This document shows, piece by piece, positions 49,661 through 60,466 of a stretch of 64,000 nucleotides of DNA; positions within the stretch are counted from its first letter, which is position 1; the number at the start of each line of letters is the position of its first letter. The notes under the pieces are model-generated. The model did not search any database. It saw only the letters and a program-made list of their open reading frames with translations, and was not told the origin of the DNA. Where the stretch lies: NCBI GenBank assembly GCA_020284085.1, contig JACEVL010000481.1:336001-400000 (forward strand). The letters run 5' to 3'. The position numbers were made by a program, and so were the translations under genes. Source of the stretch: Aporrectodea caliginosa (Eukaryota > Annelida > Clitellata > Crassiclitellata > Lumbricidae).

Positions 49661-49988
49661 AGACGTGCGCCAATGCCTTGTGTCAGTGTAAATTAACAAT
49701 GACTATCAGTTGTTTTGAGCAATTTCGCAATTCTCTTTAACGATTGCGCTAAAACTGGACTGAGAAGAGGCTTAAGCTTTCCAGGCAATTGATGATCTGG
49801 TTCAATGTTATTACTTTGCAGGTGCTATATTAGAAGCGACTGGTTCGTTCACTGCACCGTTTATTATCTCAGGCAGTATGCTTGTTCTTGGTGGTCTCAT
49901 CTGCCTTCCCGCTCGGCGCCTAGCAGCGTGGGAAGCCAAGAAAATCGAAGCCAAGAATAAGAAGTTGGCAGAAGCAGCAAAAGCGTAG

Positions 49989-50329
49989 AATGTGCCACTG
50001 AAGAAGTCCTACTAATATATTTTATTTCTCATCGATCAGGATTCAAGACAATGAGACGGGATTTGGATCTCCTGTTGATAATTGATAATTAAAAAACCCG
50101 AGTGTCGTACATATATCGTGTCAGCTGCGGCAATTGCGGATCATTCCCCGTTCACTTTCACCCAATGCCGCACTTGCTCTTTTTCATGCGTTTTTGAGCA
50201 GTAGGATTAACTATAGTGCAACGCTATCTATTATGGGCCTTCTTTTGAGCGCATTCGGCAGCGTGAACATATGTTGTATGCAATTGCTAGGATTGCTGGT
50301 GGCATTTTAAAATTTTATTAAATATCACA
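49989..50329. other. Downstream of transporter B
   Basis: Nothing recognised; no clear AATAAA. Confidence 0.4.
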
Positions 50330-50660
50330 TAGTATATGCATGACGTATTTCATTGGTTGCCTATTTTCAAGTGTATTGAGTTTAAGACTTCGGTTTGGGT
50401 TATGGTGTTACGTTGGGGAACGCCCTGGCTACTTAGTGGGAGTCCCGCTGTCCATCTCAGGTCCGCGGAAATATTCGCTTTGCGTCTTGAAGTGAACTTA
50501 TTGCTCTTTTTGCATGCACTTGAAGATGCAACCTTTTCAGTCGCTGGACCATTCACCTGGATTAACTTTTCTTGAGATCTGCGTGTTCATTTAACTGGGA
50601 TTTCTGCATATACCTTTTACAAGCATTTTAAAACTGTTCTCTTCTGCCGGGGTTAGATTG
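50330..50660 (+). mobile_element. LINE 3' remnant
   Basis: The frame reads FHWLPIFKCIEFKTSVWVM, then a diverged middle and FSVAGPFTWINFS, the CR1/L2 C-terminal pattern (LHWLP...RI.FK ... FSV.GP..WN.LP), followed in another frame by YKHFKTVLFC. Confidence 0.65.
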
Positions 50661-51435
50661 GATACGTCTCTGTCTCCTGTAGAGTCGCTCTATATATGTG
50701 CTCTGAATAGATTAAATAAATTAATAGATATATTTGCTTATGATATGCATTTGATATACATTAATAGTAGGACAAGTGGCACTTTTATGTTTTTATACAA
50801 TGCATCAACGCAAATCTTATTAACTATGATAATTTTATTATTATTATTATTATTACTACTACTACTGCTTAGAAGCTGTCTCAATATTATTATATCTCTA
50901 AAACCCCTGCGTTGATTCGTGATTGGTGCTTTTTAGATTAGCACCGACGCTACAAACTGGTATTGGCCACATCTGACCACCTGGTTTGGTCAGATGTCAG
51001 CCAGATCCCAGTTCTTGCAGTTGGCTTACACGGGCTTCCTTTTCACTTTTACTATGGTTGAGTTGTCTCGAATAAATTTATTTGTAAGAGTCCCTACTCA
51101 TGCACGTTTCACCTCGATTTAGGAAGTACTCGCCATGCCCAGAACGGACAGCAGAAGACTTGACGCTTACTCTGATAACATGGCGCTTGGGTCATATCTT
51201 GATTTTGGATAATCACGGTGACAGATTCTGTGACATCTTTCATCTGCCCCCAACCTTAGTTGACAGATGGAACAGACGGGGTGCAGAAGAAAGAAACGGA
51301 CGGACAAGCAGACAGTGAATAGGAGGGAGGAAGGAAGGAAGTGAACAGAGAAGAGACGACACGCTGACACTATCTGGTGAATAATACGACAGCAGAAAGC
51401 AGTCTCTTAAGCGAAGAGGTAAAATTAACAAAATC
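50661..51435. other. Spacer with a short TTA/CTA repeat
   Basis: (TTA)n-(CTA)n at 50831-50866. Otherwise unassigned. Confidence 0.5.
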
Positions 51436-52173
51436 GGGTGACCGCTCAATTCGGCGCAAGACAATTCGGCGCTAGACAATTCGGCGACAGACAATTCGGC
51501 GCGGTCAATTCGGCGCCAGACAATTTGGCGCATGGACAATTTGGCGCCAGACATTTCTGCGCAGCTATCTAGATTGCAGAATATTGCCTTCACTGTGTGC
51601 TATAAAAGTCGGGTAAAAGTGTGTTTTAGCGTATTTAATTCCTAATGGAGGTAGTCCTGTGTTTTAGCGTAGACCCTATTTAATTATTTCAATGGTTTTC
51701 ATGATAACTGTCATCAATCCAGCTTCTATTTAAGCAAGATTCTTTCATCAATCCGACTTCTATTTAAGCTAAAATTATTTTCATCAATCCGACTTCTATT
51801 TAGCAACAATTCTTTTTGTCAATCCGGCTTGTATTTGACCAACGTTGAAACCTATGCAATGGCGAATCACTTACGACGCTAAACTACATAATACTTCTTT
51901 TTTATCAATCCAACTTCTATTTACGCAAAGAATACTTTTCATCAATCAAGCTTCCATTTACGCAGCCAGATAAGATAAATAGTATGATATTCTAAAATAT
52001 ACGTTTACCTCCCTCATGGATTAAATATGCTAAAATACATTTTTTTAAACCAAAAGTCGAAATAGAATAGAAATAGAAGCGTAAACAAAATGCGCCGAAT
52101 TGTCTTGCGTCAAACTGTCCTGCGCAAAATTGTCTTGCGCCGAATTGACCGGCGCTGAATTGTCATAGCACCC
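51436..52173. mobile_element. Non-autonomous TIR element with tandem-repeat termini (CAATTCGGCGC)
   Basis: The left end GGGTGACCGCTCAATTCGGCGC and the inverse of the right end, GGGTGCTATGACAATTCAGCGC, align without gaps. Inside each end are tandem copies of acaattcggcgc(n)ag: about eight at 51448-51565 and five, inverted, at 52090-52165. Flanks share AAATC (51431-51435, 52174-52178). The interior 51710-51965 holds inverse copies of the ~37-bp minisatellite seen at 36.3 kb. No protein is encoded. Confidence 0.75.
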
Positions 52174-52284
52174 AAATCGGGACATTTTTTGGCAATTGTT
52201 TTCATATATCACAATACAATTTAAATTTGCTAAAACGTCAGGCTAAATAGATCGAAAATACATATTGAAATCTGGAAACAAGAA

Positions 52285-53290
52285 ACATTATCAAAACTGG
52301 CAGAGGTAGTCTTTCAGCAGTGCTAAGTGGAGTGCCACAAGGATCAGTGCTTGGGCCATTGCTGTTCGTACTTTTTATTAATGACATAGATGATGGGATT
52401 TTATCTAAAATTTCTAAATTTGCAGATGATACCAAACTATGTAGAGCAGTGGGAAACGAAAAAGAAGCGGAGATACTACGGGAAGATCTAAGAAGAATGT
52501 TCAGATGGTCACAGGACTGGCAGATGCTCTTTAATGTGGAAAAGTGCTCAGTGATGCATATGGGGAAGAGAAACAGCGAGTTTTCATATGAAATGGGGGT
52601 ATGGTGTTGAAAGTGAGTGAGGAAGAAAGGGACTTGGGAGTGATTATGCACAAGAGTGCAAAACCCTCAAGGCAATGTGCTGAAGCATCAAAAAGGCTAA
52701 CTCGACTTTAGGCATGATAAGAAGGACAATAGTCACCCGAGACAAGGATACAATATTGAGGTTGTACAAATCACTGGTTAGGCCACAGTTGGAATACTGC
52801 ATCCAGGTGTGGAGTCCTTACCTGAAACAGGACATGGAAAAGCTGGAGAAGGTGCAAAGAAGAGCTACAAAAATGATTTGGGGCTACAAGGATTTGGGAT
52901 ATGAAGAAAGGTTGAAAAGGTGTGGACTAACAACATTGGAGAGAAGGAGGAGCAGAGGAGACCTAATTGAAGCCTACAAGATTATTACTGGAAAGGAGGC
53001 AGTGCAGAAGGAGAAGTTTTTTGAATTAGCACCAAACAAGGCAACTCGGGGACATAGGTATAAATTATTTAAGAAACCAAAAGGGACATTAGGGCAGAAA
53101 TGCTTTAGTGCAAGAGTTGTAGATTTGTGGAATAGTTTGGATGATAGTACTGTCTCAGTGGACACTATCACAGCTTTTAAGAAGAAGCTAGGAAAATTGG
53201 GCTATTAACCATGTTCCAGGTTAATTACAGTGGTTCTAACACAGACTAAACGTCTTCTGAACCACTTAAAACCCTTGTTATGTTATGTTA
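52285..53290 (+). mobile_element. Non-LTR retrotransposon, 5'-truncated, relatively young
   Basis: The reverse-transcriptase C-terminal half is in two frames: 52300-52610 (SGVPQGSVLGPLLFVLFIND, KFADDTKLCRAV, FNVEKCSVMHMGK) and, after a frameshift near 52605, 52615-53208 (DLGVIMHKSAK, VRPQLEYCIQVWSPY, LEKVQRRATKMIWG, CFSARVVDLWNSL). FADD is the catalytic motif. The 3' end is followed by a short TTATG repeat (53275-53285). Only one frameshift is seen in about 300 codons. Confidence 0.92.
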
Positions 53291-54096
53291 GTTTAGAGCA
53301 AAAGAGAGTCACGAACATAATGAGAAGTACAAGGTTTCGTAGAGTATAGGTCTATAGAATAGCAGCAGTCGCGTCTTGTCAAAGCAAGACTGTAGGCCTA
53401 TATCGGTGGTTTCAGCGATGCTAGATCCAGAGTTTGATAGATTAATTTGACAGCTTGTCATATTTGGCTGTATCAGGTTTCAGAAAAACATTCAAACGTT
53501 ATATTTGGCTGCACCATTCATAGAAACGCCATTAAAACGCTATATTTTGGTTGCACCATTCGCAAACACGCCATTCAAACGTGCTCTGATTGTTTTAGGC
53601 GATGCTGACCCTGTTACACGTTGTCGACCGCGTTATATCACCTGGGCCCTATTAAGGCGCTTTAGGAGAAGCGAGTTGCTTTGTACGTTGTAGATCTAGC
53701 TGAGTTGGAACATTTTAACACAAAGTTAGGCCTATAGTCTATACTAAATAAAAAATCATATATTTACCAGTGTGATATTAGTTCAATGTCATCTATAAAA
53801 CGCAAACATGAATTCCAGAAGTGAAAAAAAACTACTTAATTGACTGCTTGGTTTCATGATGAATTACTAGTTGTATCAGACGTAGAAAAATCCGACTCAG
53901 GTATCTCGTTATCTAGGAGCAAGAACCTTTATCAAAAACTAGACAGTAAAAAGAGACACAAAAAGAAGCGAAATTGTGGCTCATTTAACGACGCTCATGA
54001 AGGAGTGATTTAACATTTTAACGACGACAGAGTTCCAAAAGTGACTGGGTAATAAATGCAGGTCGTCGTTAGAGTGTTACGCCGACTGAATCGAGT
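53291..54096. other. Spacer downstream of the lectin receptor gene
   Basis: Two imperfect ~50-bp copies of 'gctgcaccattc..aaacgccatt' occur at 53500-53590. No gene. Confidence 0.45.
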
Positions 54097-57000
54097 TTAG
54101 TCCGTCTGTCCAGTGTAGACTGAATAAGTCGGCACTTGCTGTACTCCCGATCCGTCGTTCAAATGGAAGTCAGTTGAGACACCTGCAAGAGAATTCTGTT
54201 GAACTGCGTATTCTCTTCTGGCTGAATTCATTGTTCCATGGTTGATCGCTTTATATTCCTGTGTTTTCATGTCTTTAGATGAGAACCTATAACAATCAGA
54301 TCTATAACAATCAGATGTGTGATTTAGGCGGAGGACAAATACAGTCCATAATATGCAATATAATGCAATGTTCTGTGAGTTTTTGAAATTGATCAGACGG
54401 TCAGACCCATGCAAAAGCTAACTCAGGGAGACAATGCCTATTGACGGCGTTATATCGAGTGCCTCTGATTGGTGTGTACTGCGGAAGGCGCTATATAAAT
54501 CGATAGATACAATACAATGCAAATCAGGCAGTTTTATCAGTTTCGATGCAAGTTCAGAATCCGAAAAATCAGACGGTGAAACATCGTTTTGCAAAAGCGA
54601 AAGGATTTTACGAGGGCAAGGATGGTCTTTGGCTGATGCAGGAACTGATGCAGGATATGACAGTTGAAAAGTTCGATTTTGAGGCTAGAGTGAAACGTTC
54701 CAGAGGGCCAAGCAAAGAAAAGCTCACATTTACATGTCAAAATGGGGGATTAGCGACCTGCACGTGCAGAAGAAACGTAGTTCTGAGCTATTGAATAGTA
54801 AATAAAATGCATCATTAGAGACGCAGATACATACCCCAAGTAAGATTTATCTCCAATCAGCCGGGGCATAGCATTTAATGCAGACTGCGGTTGATCAATA
54901 CGGAAACCAGGTCTACATAGGTAGCGTTTCCATAATCAACCGGACTACACACAAAATGGGGTTGTGGCGGCCACTGGCGGCTATAGTTGTATCCAAACGA
55001 CATACTCTCCGGACCAGACGTAGGTTAATATAGCACGTTCGACAAACTCTCTTCGCGTGCTCAGAGAAGGTCAATTCTTGGTCCAGTGACATACCCAGAT
55101 CACGCACAAAAACAGCGAAGAAAGAAAGACTAGGGAAGGAATTTTGCTGACAATGTACACCCGATGTCAATTTTCAAGATATATTTAGACATTCTTCTAA
55201 TAATATAAAATAAGAATGTTTAATATCGGCCTACTTGCGTAAGCAAACAATTCCAACGCAGAGAACGACCAAGCACACTGTCAGTGTAAATCCGCCGACT
55301 GCAACCATGGCTAAAACTAAAATTAAACAATTATAATTAATAAATCTGCATCGATTAAGGAGTGAAACAGATGCTTTGCGGATCCACCAGTTAATTATGC
55401 GCTGTTAAATTTAAACAACAGTAATATTTACACAATTAGGTACCACGTAAATTAACATTGTCTTCACTTTTCGAATCCTACTCTAAATATAGGCCCTATG
55501 CCTAAGTTTTTACAGGCCTTATGGGCCTTATGTCAAGCACCCACATGAAGATCAACAGCTTACGAGATAATTTAACAAAAACTTCTAACAGTAAAGCAGT
55601 GAAGAATTTATTGTATTTGTAAATTAGGTAGGCCTAATTATCCATAGGCGCGTCATAATCTTTCGGTAACAGCCATTACTTTAATCTCTTTCTGTGCTGC
55701 TGCCTTCCGTTTCTCCTTAATTTTAAAACGGTTTTCACAGAGAATAATAGGCTTTCCCTTTAAGTTAATAGATCTGAAGACCCTATATGACTTACGTGCT
55801 ATACACAAACGCACATATTAGCTGCATAATTAAGTGACAGTTGAAAGGTCATGACAATTTTCTACCTTGCTCGTCTTTCCAGTTGTCCGTCTTTTGCAGT
55901 TCAGCTTCTGCGATTGAATCAAATGAGTCTGCAAATATTTATGAATTTATTGTGCTTTATATTTTCTAATGAGTAGCTATGAAGTTGCGGTGGAATTCAA
56001 TGTATCATGGAAAATGTAAGGTCTACTAATAGCGTTAAGTACAGCATTAAATTCAGATGAAAATGACAAACAATTTATTGCATAAATTAAATTAATTTAT
56101 GAGTCGCACAGATATGCAAATATTTAAGATACAATATTTAAGACTGTAACAATACATCCATTTTATACATATTCTAAGTTTAATTTGGAAATCACCTTGC
56201 GAGCAGTTTCCAAAGACGCCAATCCACTTTTCTCCTTCGCAATGAAGATGCCAAGTTTGGCGACTGGAGTAACATCCAATCACAATCGAATCATCGCTTC
56301 TCTTCAACCAAGCGTCCTCTGGCGGAATCAAGTCCACACAACCAACCGCTAAAAATGTTTAAAGTTTTTTGTATTAGATAAAAGTTGCACATTGATTTCC
56401 AATCCATTCAAATTTAGAGTCAATGAGTAAAACACACGCTGAATTTAGTAGTTGACCAAAATGCAGAAGTAATTCTTCACACATAATTTTATTATTGGCT
56501 AAAGAGACATTCATAATGTTTAAATCTTACAAATATTTAAATGAGGCTGCTTTTCGTTGCGATTCGCAGCTATTTCTGTGTATGCCCTGTGTAGACTATA
56601 CACTTCCTGTATTTTTTTATTTACAGGTTTCTAAAGCGCCTCTCACAATATGACCTAATCAGAGGCGCTCTGTAATTTTCAAAATGTGTGAAGTACAGGC
56701 TTTGGCGTTCTTGCATTAATTTCTGGCGATAATAAATTATTGACAATAGATAAAACAAATCATCATCTGTAGATAAAATTTGAAATGTGTCCTTATTATG
56801 CATAAATCCCATTAAGTTAGCATGCGTGGAACGCCTGCAAGCGTATTGCCCAAAGCATATAGGTTAATGTCTAGTATTTTGCCAATTTTTAAATCCACTG
56901 GATTATTCTAACCTTCCAATTTCAGTATGAATTGGCTGCTATTGCCAGTGTTGAATGTAGAATCTGTCGGAATTGAAATTATTTCCAGTGCATTTCCAGT

Positions 57001-58941
57001 TGATAGATACAATTCCTCTTCGCGACGAGCTCCACCTTTACAGATCGAAACATTTCGTTTCGTTATTTTATCCAAGATGACGCCATAACTCTGACATGAA
57101 GGTTGATTGGATCCAAGTCGCACCTGACCAGAACGCGAACCACTGAAGTCTAGAAGAGTTATGCGGATTTTCTGGCCGATAGGTGCCTCCAAAGTCCACG
57201 GTTGAAACTGAGTTCCACAGATTCGCTTCGATTCAGAAGAACCAATTATATGAACCGGTTGCATAGAAACCACAACGGAACAAGAACGTTCTTCATCTAC
57301 AACTAAGACACAAAGCAATTTTTAGTGAATGGAAATGCACTATGACAAGTGCTTGCCCGGTTGTCGAGTTCGACTCAATTACTCATTTACCGCAGCTGAT
57401 GACATCAGACTTCTCCAAGTAATATTTTCGATATTCAGGTTGGGCTAGCGCAAGATGGTTCCTGGCCCACGCAGTGTGTCACCGTTCGCGGATCAGCAAA
57501 AGGCTGAACCACGGTGTCCAACCGTTCCGCCTAAGGGAATTCTCAATCTGCAGCTCAACAGTGCACCTGTACGCTTTCAAGTTATTCATTGGGCACCGGT
57601 CAACTAACAGGTCTCTGCTCACAAATGGAGTGGAACAGCGCAAGGCAGCACTTAAAAGGCAACGACCTACTGTATACTTGCCCATCGATGCTTCCGTACA
57701 GATAAACGCGCTTAAGTTTAGTTTACATGCGTCTCGCTTCCATTCCAATATAACAGCATTAGTTACGTTTGTCCTTGATGTTTGTCTTTATTACAAGTTA
57801 TTGCTTAGCTTCTTTTTTTCCTTTAAAACATGCTATAAAAGTTACCGAAAGCCGTAAAAATTGGTTCAAGCAAGTTTCAATAAAACTTGGAAATGAAAGG
57901 ATTCTTTTGGAAAAAGCTCCGACTGAAAATTTAAGAGGCGAGGACATTCGAGTGAAAGAGAACTGGGATGAATTACTAATCAACATAGCTCAAACCTAGG
58001 GTCAAAGAAAAGAAATAGAATCTAATCAACTAACCATTGAGACACCCGTAGCTCAATTCAAGATATGAAATCAGACCAGGAAAACAAGGCTTGATATTTT
58101 CGGCAGAAATATCGGACAAACGAACTTGGCATTCAGTCTTTCCAGAACATTTCCTGTCTAGTAGGGAGAGGACATCGGCTGAACATCCAAGGTAGCGAGG
58201 ATCATCTCCAACAGTAGATTTATGCGCCTCAACCTCTTCTGCCGTTATACACCGACCGACGCGCATTCGTCCATAGGTGGCGCTTTTCATCAGGATGACC
58301 TCATTCTTCAGACATCGCGGATGAAAAGTTTCAAACTGACAGTAATTTTCTAATTCAGCTACAACGTTCCAAAACTTATTATTAGAAACTTGCATAAATT
58401 TATGTACTTGCAACATTAGTTCGGGAGTGGTAGGCTATTTATGAAATTAAGTTAATGAAGAAAGTTTTGAATCGATTGATTGAATTATAGCAGCCTTTGT
58501 CAACCACCATACACACAATAACCAAATTACAATTCGTTATTTTTTTTTACTTGGCGCTAATAGGCATTAAATTTGCATTTCAATTAGGCCTAAACGTGAA
58601 TGTGAAACTCATGTATTCGAATAATCATATTCGCGACTGATATAGCCTATTTATAGCACCCTTTCCCTTCATTCGTTTTGCGTAATGGATACTAGTCTAG
58701 AGTCTCAAAGACTCGCACCGTGTAAACTTATGACAACTTATTTTCTGGTTGCATTGGCTTGTTTTACTTGAATGTCCTTTACACCTAGTAGATCTTACAA
58801 ACTTTATACCTAAACACAAAGTATGCAATCAAGGAGTACTTTGACAATACCTGGTTGCTTCAAGTCGACTTCTTCTGCCAAGATTACATGAAAATGCAAC
58901 AAAATTACTAGCGTAGAAAAATTCAGTGCGAAAGAAGCCAT
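54097..58941 (-). CDS. Membrane lectin receptor: SUEL, CUB-like, sushi-like, TM, tyrosine tail
   Basis: Eight minus-strand exons join in phase: 58941-58851, 58358-58035, 57444-57391, 57302-56913, 56348-56196, 55928-55866, 55310-55235, 54286-54097, giving 446 residues. Residues 1-22 are a signal peptide (hydrophobic STLVILLHFHVILA). Residues 31-138 form a SUEL/D-galactoside-binding lectin domain: SATYGRMRVGRC, DRKCSGKTECQVRL, PCFPGLISYLELSYGC, eight Cys. Residues 139-286 are CUB-like (VISCG start, KRICGTQFQPWTLEAP, NALEIISIPTDSTF). Residues 287-337 look like a sushi/CCP module (VGC...IGCYS...LHCEGEKWIGVFGNC). Then a short acidic stalk, a transmembrane helix (GGFTLTVCLVVLCVGIVCL) and a 63-residue tail with EYKAI and VPTYSVY tyrosines. 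Extracellular exons are phase 1-1. SUEL domains bind galactose/rhamnose-type sugars; a cell-surface recognition role is inferred. The CUB and sushi calls are pattern-based. A paralogue follows at 60.5 kb. Confidence 0.85.
54480..54520 (+). mobile_element. LINE 3' tail fragment
   Basis: gcggaaggcgctatataaat...tacaatacaatgc resembles the gcgctttataaatag-(ATACA)n end of the LINE at 23.16 kb. It lies in the last intron of the lectin receptor gene. Confidence 0.5.
54880..55185 (-). mobile_element. LINE remnant in lectin receptor intron 7
   Basis: The minus-strand frame reads FVRDLGMSLDQELTFSEHAK and CRTCYINLRLVRRVCRLD, the CR1/L2 thumb pattern (VRDLGV.LD..LTF..HI......C...LR.L..IR). Same strand as the host gene. 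Confidence 0.65.
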
Positions 58942-60466
58942 GTTTTCGTTAGTAATCCGTTCTAAGTAATAATAACGCAAGATCGACGGTTAGACAATTA
59001 ACGTCGTATATTAAAGTGAGATTCACTCTGTAGCGTCGTCTATGACATCAGATAAATCGACTTGTTCAGCTGAATTGACTGAAGTAGAAATGGCCGAATA
59101 CTTGCAACTATTTGTTCGCACAGACTAGAGGATGGGTTAACCTAAATACCGTTAGAATACGGATCAGTCCATCTAAATGTAAAGGCAATCCAAAAGCGCG
59201 TAGTGATTTTATAATTATTCCAGCTGTGCATTGCATTAACTTAATGTAAATTTTTTTACAAGTAGGTCAGTAAGGGGTCGTCTCAAAACCAACTGCTGAA
59301 AGAACGGATCGGACTTGCATAATCCTGCCCATGGTGCCACTTCATGCAGTTCAGATGATAATGATGATTATGTGTTTTATCAAAACCATGACTAGGAGCC
59401 AACCCAATCAGAGAAAGAAGCTTATATAGGCCTATATATAGCGCCGATCCAACGTCAGGGAGGAACTGAAGGAGTACAGGTAAAATTCAATGTAGACGAC
59501 TCTATCTAAAAGTTCTGTCTGCCAGAGCGTAACAACCAATACATCATGGAATACAAATGTGCGCTTTTTGACCAATTTAAATCTATATGTTGGACAACAG
59601 AGCCTTTTTCTCGCAAATTACTTTTCCGATTTTGTTTCCTGAGGCACAGTCACATCCCAATGCAAAAGCCAGAAATCTAACCTTGACGTTTTTAATTCCA
59701 ACTAATCGGCAATGATGAAAGAAACTCAATTTGTCTATGTCATTAGCTCGTTAATTGGTACGGAAGCAAGAAATGCAGCTCGCCGTAATTAGTTTCTTAT
59801 TAATCGTCATGAAAGCCATAAATCTAAATGGGATATAATTAATTCTGATTTCTATATCCGAAGACAAAATCATACAAAAGTAATTTCAGATTGACAACCA
59901 ATGCAACAAGGAATACAAATGCGCAAAACATCTCTTTTTGACCCATTCAAATCTATTTTCTGATAACTGGGTGTATTTCAGGCAAATTACCTTCTATTTT
60001 GTTTTCTGAGGCACGTTCACATCCCAGTTACCAAAGATAGAAATCTAACCTTGACGTTTTAAATTCCAACTGATCGGCAATGATGCAAGAAATGTAAAGT
60101 TTCTAAATAAGAAGTTATCACATATTGGTACCATAACCAAACATATGAGCTTCTAGTAATTTCTTTTTAAATATGGGTAACAAAACCAGAAATTTAACAG
60201 CGACGAGACAAGTTCAGCAAACTGGTAGTCGAGTACGAAAGCCAAAATCCTAAGTTCGATGCAATTAGTAGCGACTTGTTGATACAGAAGTCAAATATTT
60301 AAGATAGACGCAATTAATTTTGATTTTTTTTAAACCAGAAATATCGATTGCGCTATCATATTAATAATAAATCAGTTCATTTAAACACATCAAATGCTTA
60401 ATCATATCCAGAGTTTGTGACTAAGGTTGCAAAATTGAATCGAGTGATGCTTAAACACGGCGACGC
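58942..60466. repeat. Spacer between the two receptor genes with a local duplication
   Basis: 59531-59730 and 59895-60100 are diverged direct repeats about 360 bp apart; shared phrases include gaatacaaatg, ttttgaccnattnaaatcta, gaaatctaaccttgacgttt and atcggcaatgatg. Segment 59425-59470 has a tatagcgccgat phrase like the dispersed repeat at 41.8 kb. No gene; presumably contains the promoter of the 54-59 kb gene, without a recognisable TATA box. Confidence 0.6.

Larger units (their letters stand above)
43355..49988 (+). pseudogene. SLC16 monocarboxylate-transporter-like, copy B, frameshifted
   Basis: Six exons: 43355-43688, 44439-44582, 45300-46258, 47174-47446, 47997-48122 and 49822-49988, all introns phase 1. 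The protein would be about 667 residues because its cytoplasmic loop (exon 3) is over 100 residues longer than in copy A and rich in Glu, Ser and Arg. The TM1 motif [13 protein letters not shown] and TM5 motif YFDRKRALATG are intact. Exon 3 has 959 bases, one short of a multiple of three: the frame from 45300 runs to a stop at 46015, whereas the frame matching copy A at the exon end (MFDFSLLRSATFFVV) opens before 45802. The break lies near 45795-45805. It may be a true inactivating mutation, an assembly error or polymorphism; a 20-base intron is too short to be credible. All other exons are clean, so loss of function would be recent. The phase 1 intron at 43689-44438 has no counterpart in copy A. 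Confidence 0.85.

Noticed and set aside
57474..57857. 127-codon plus-strand frame inside the lectin receptor
   Set aside because: It lies opposite a receptor intron, has no recognised domain, and its sequence shows no splice or start context.
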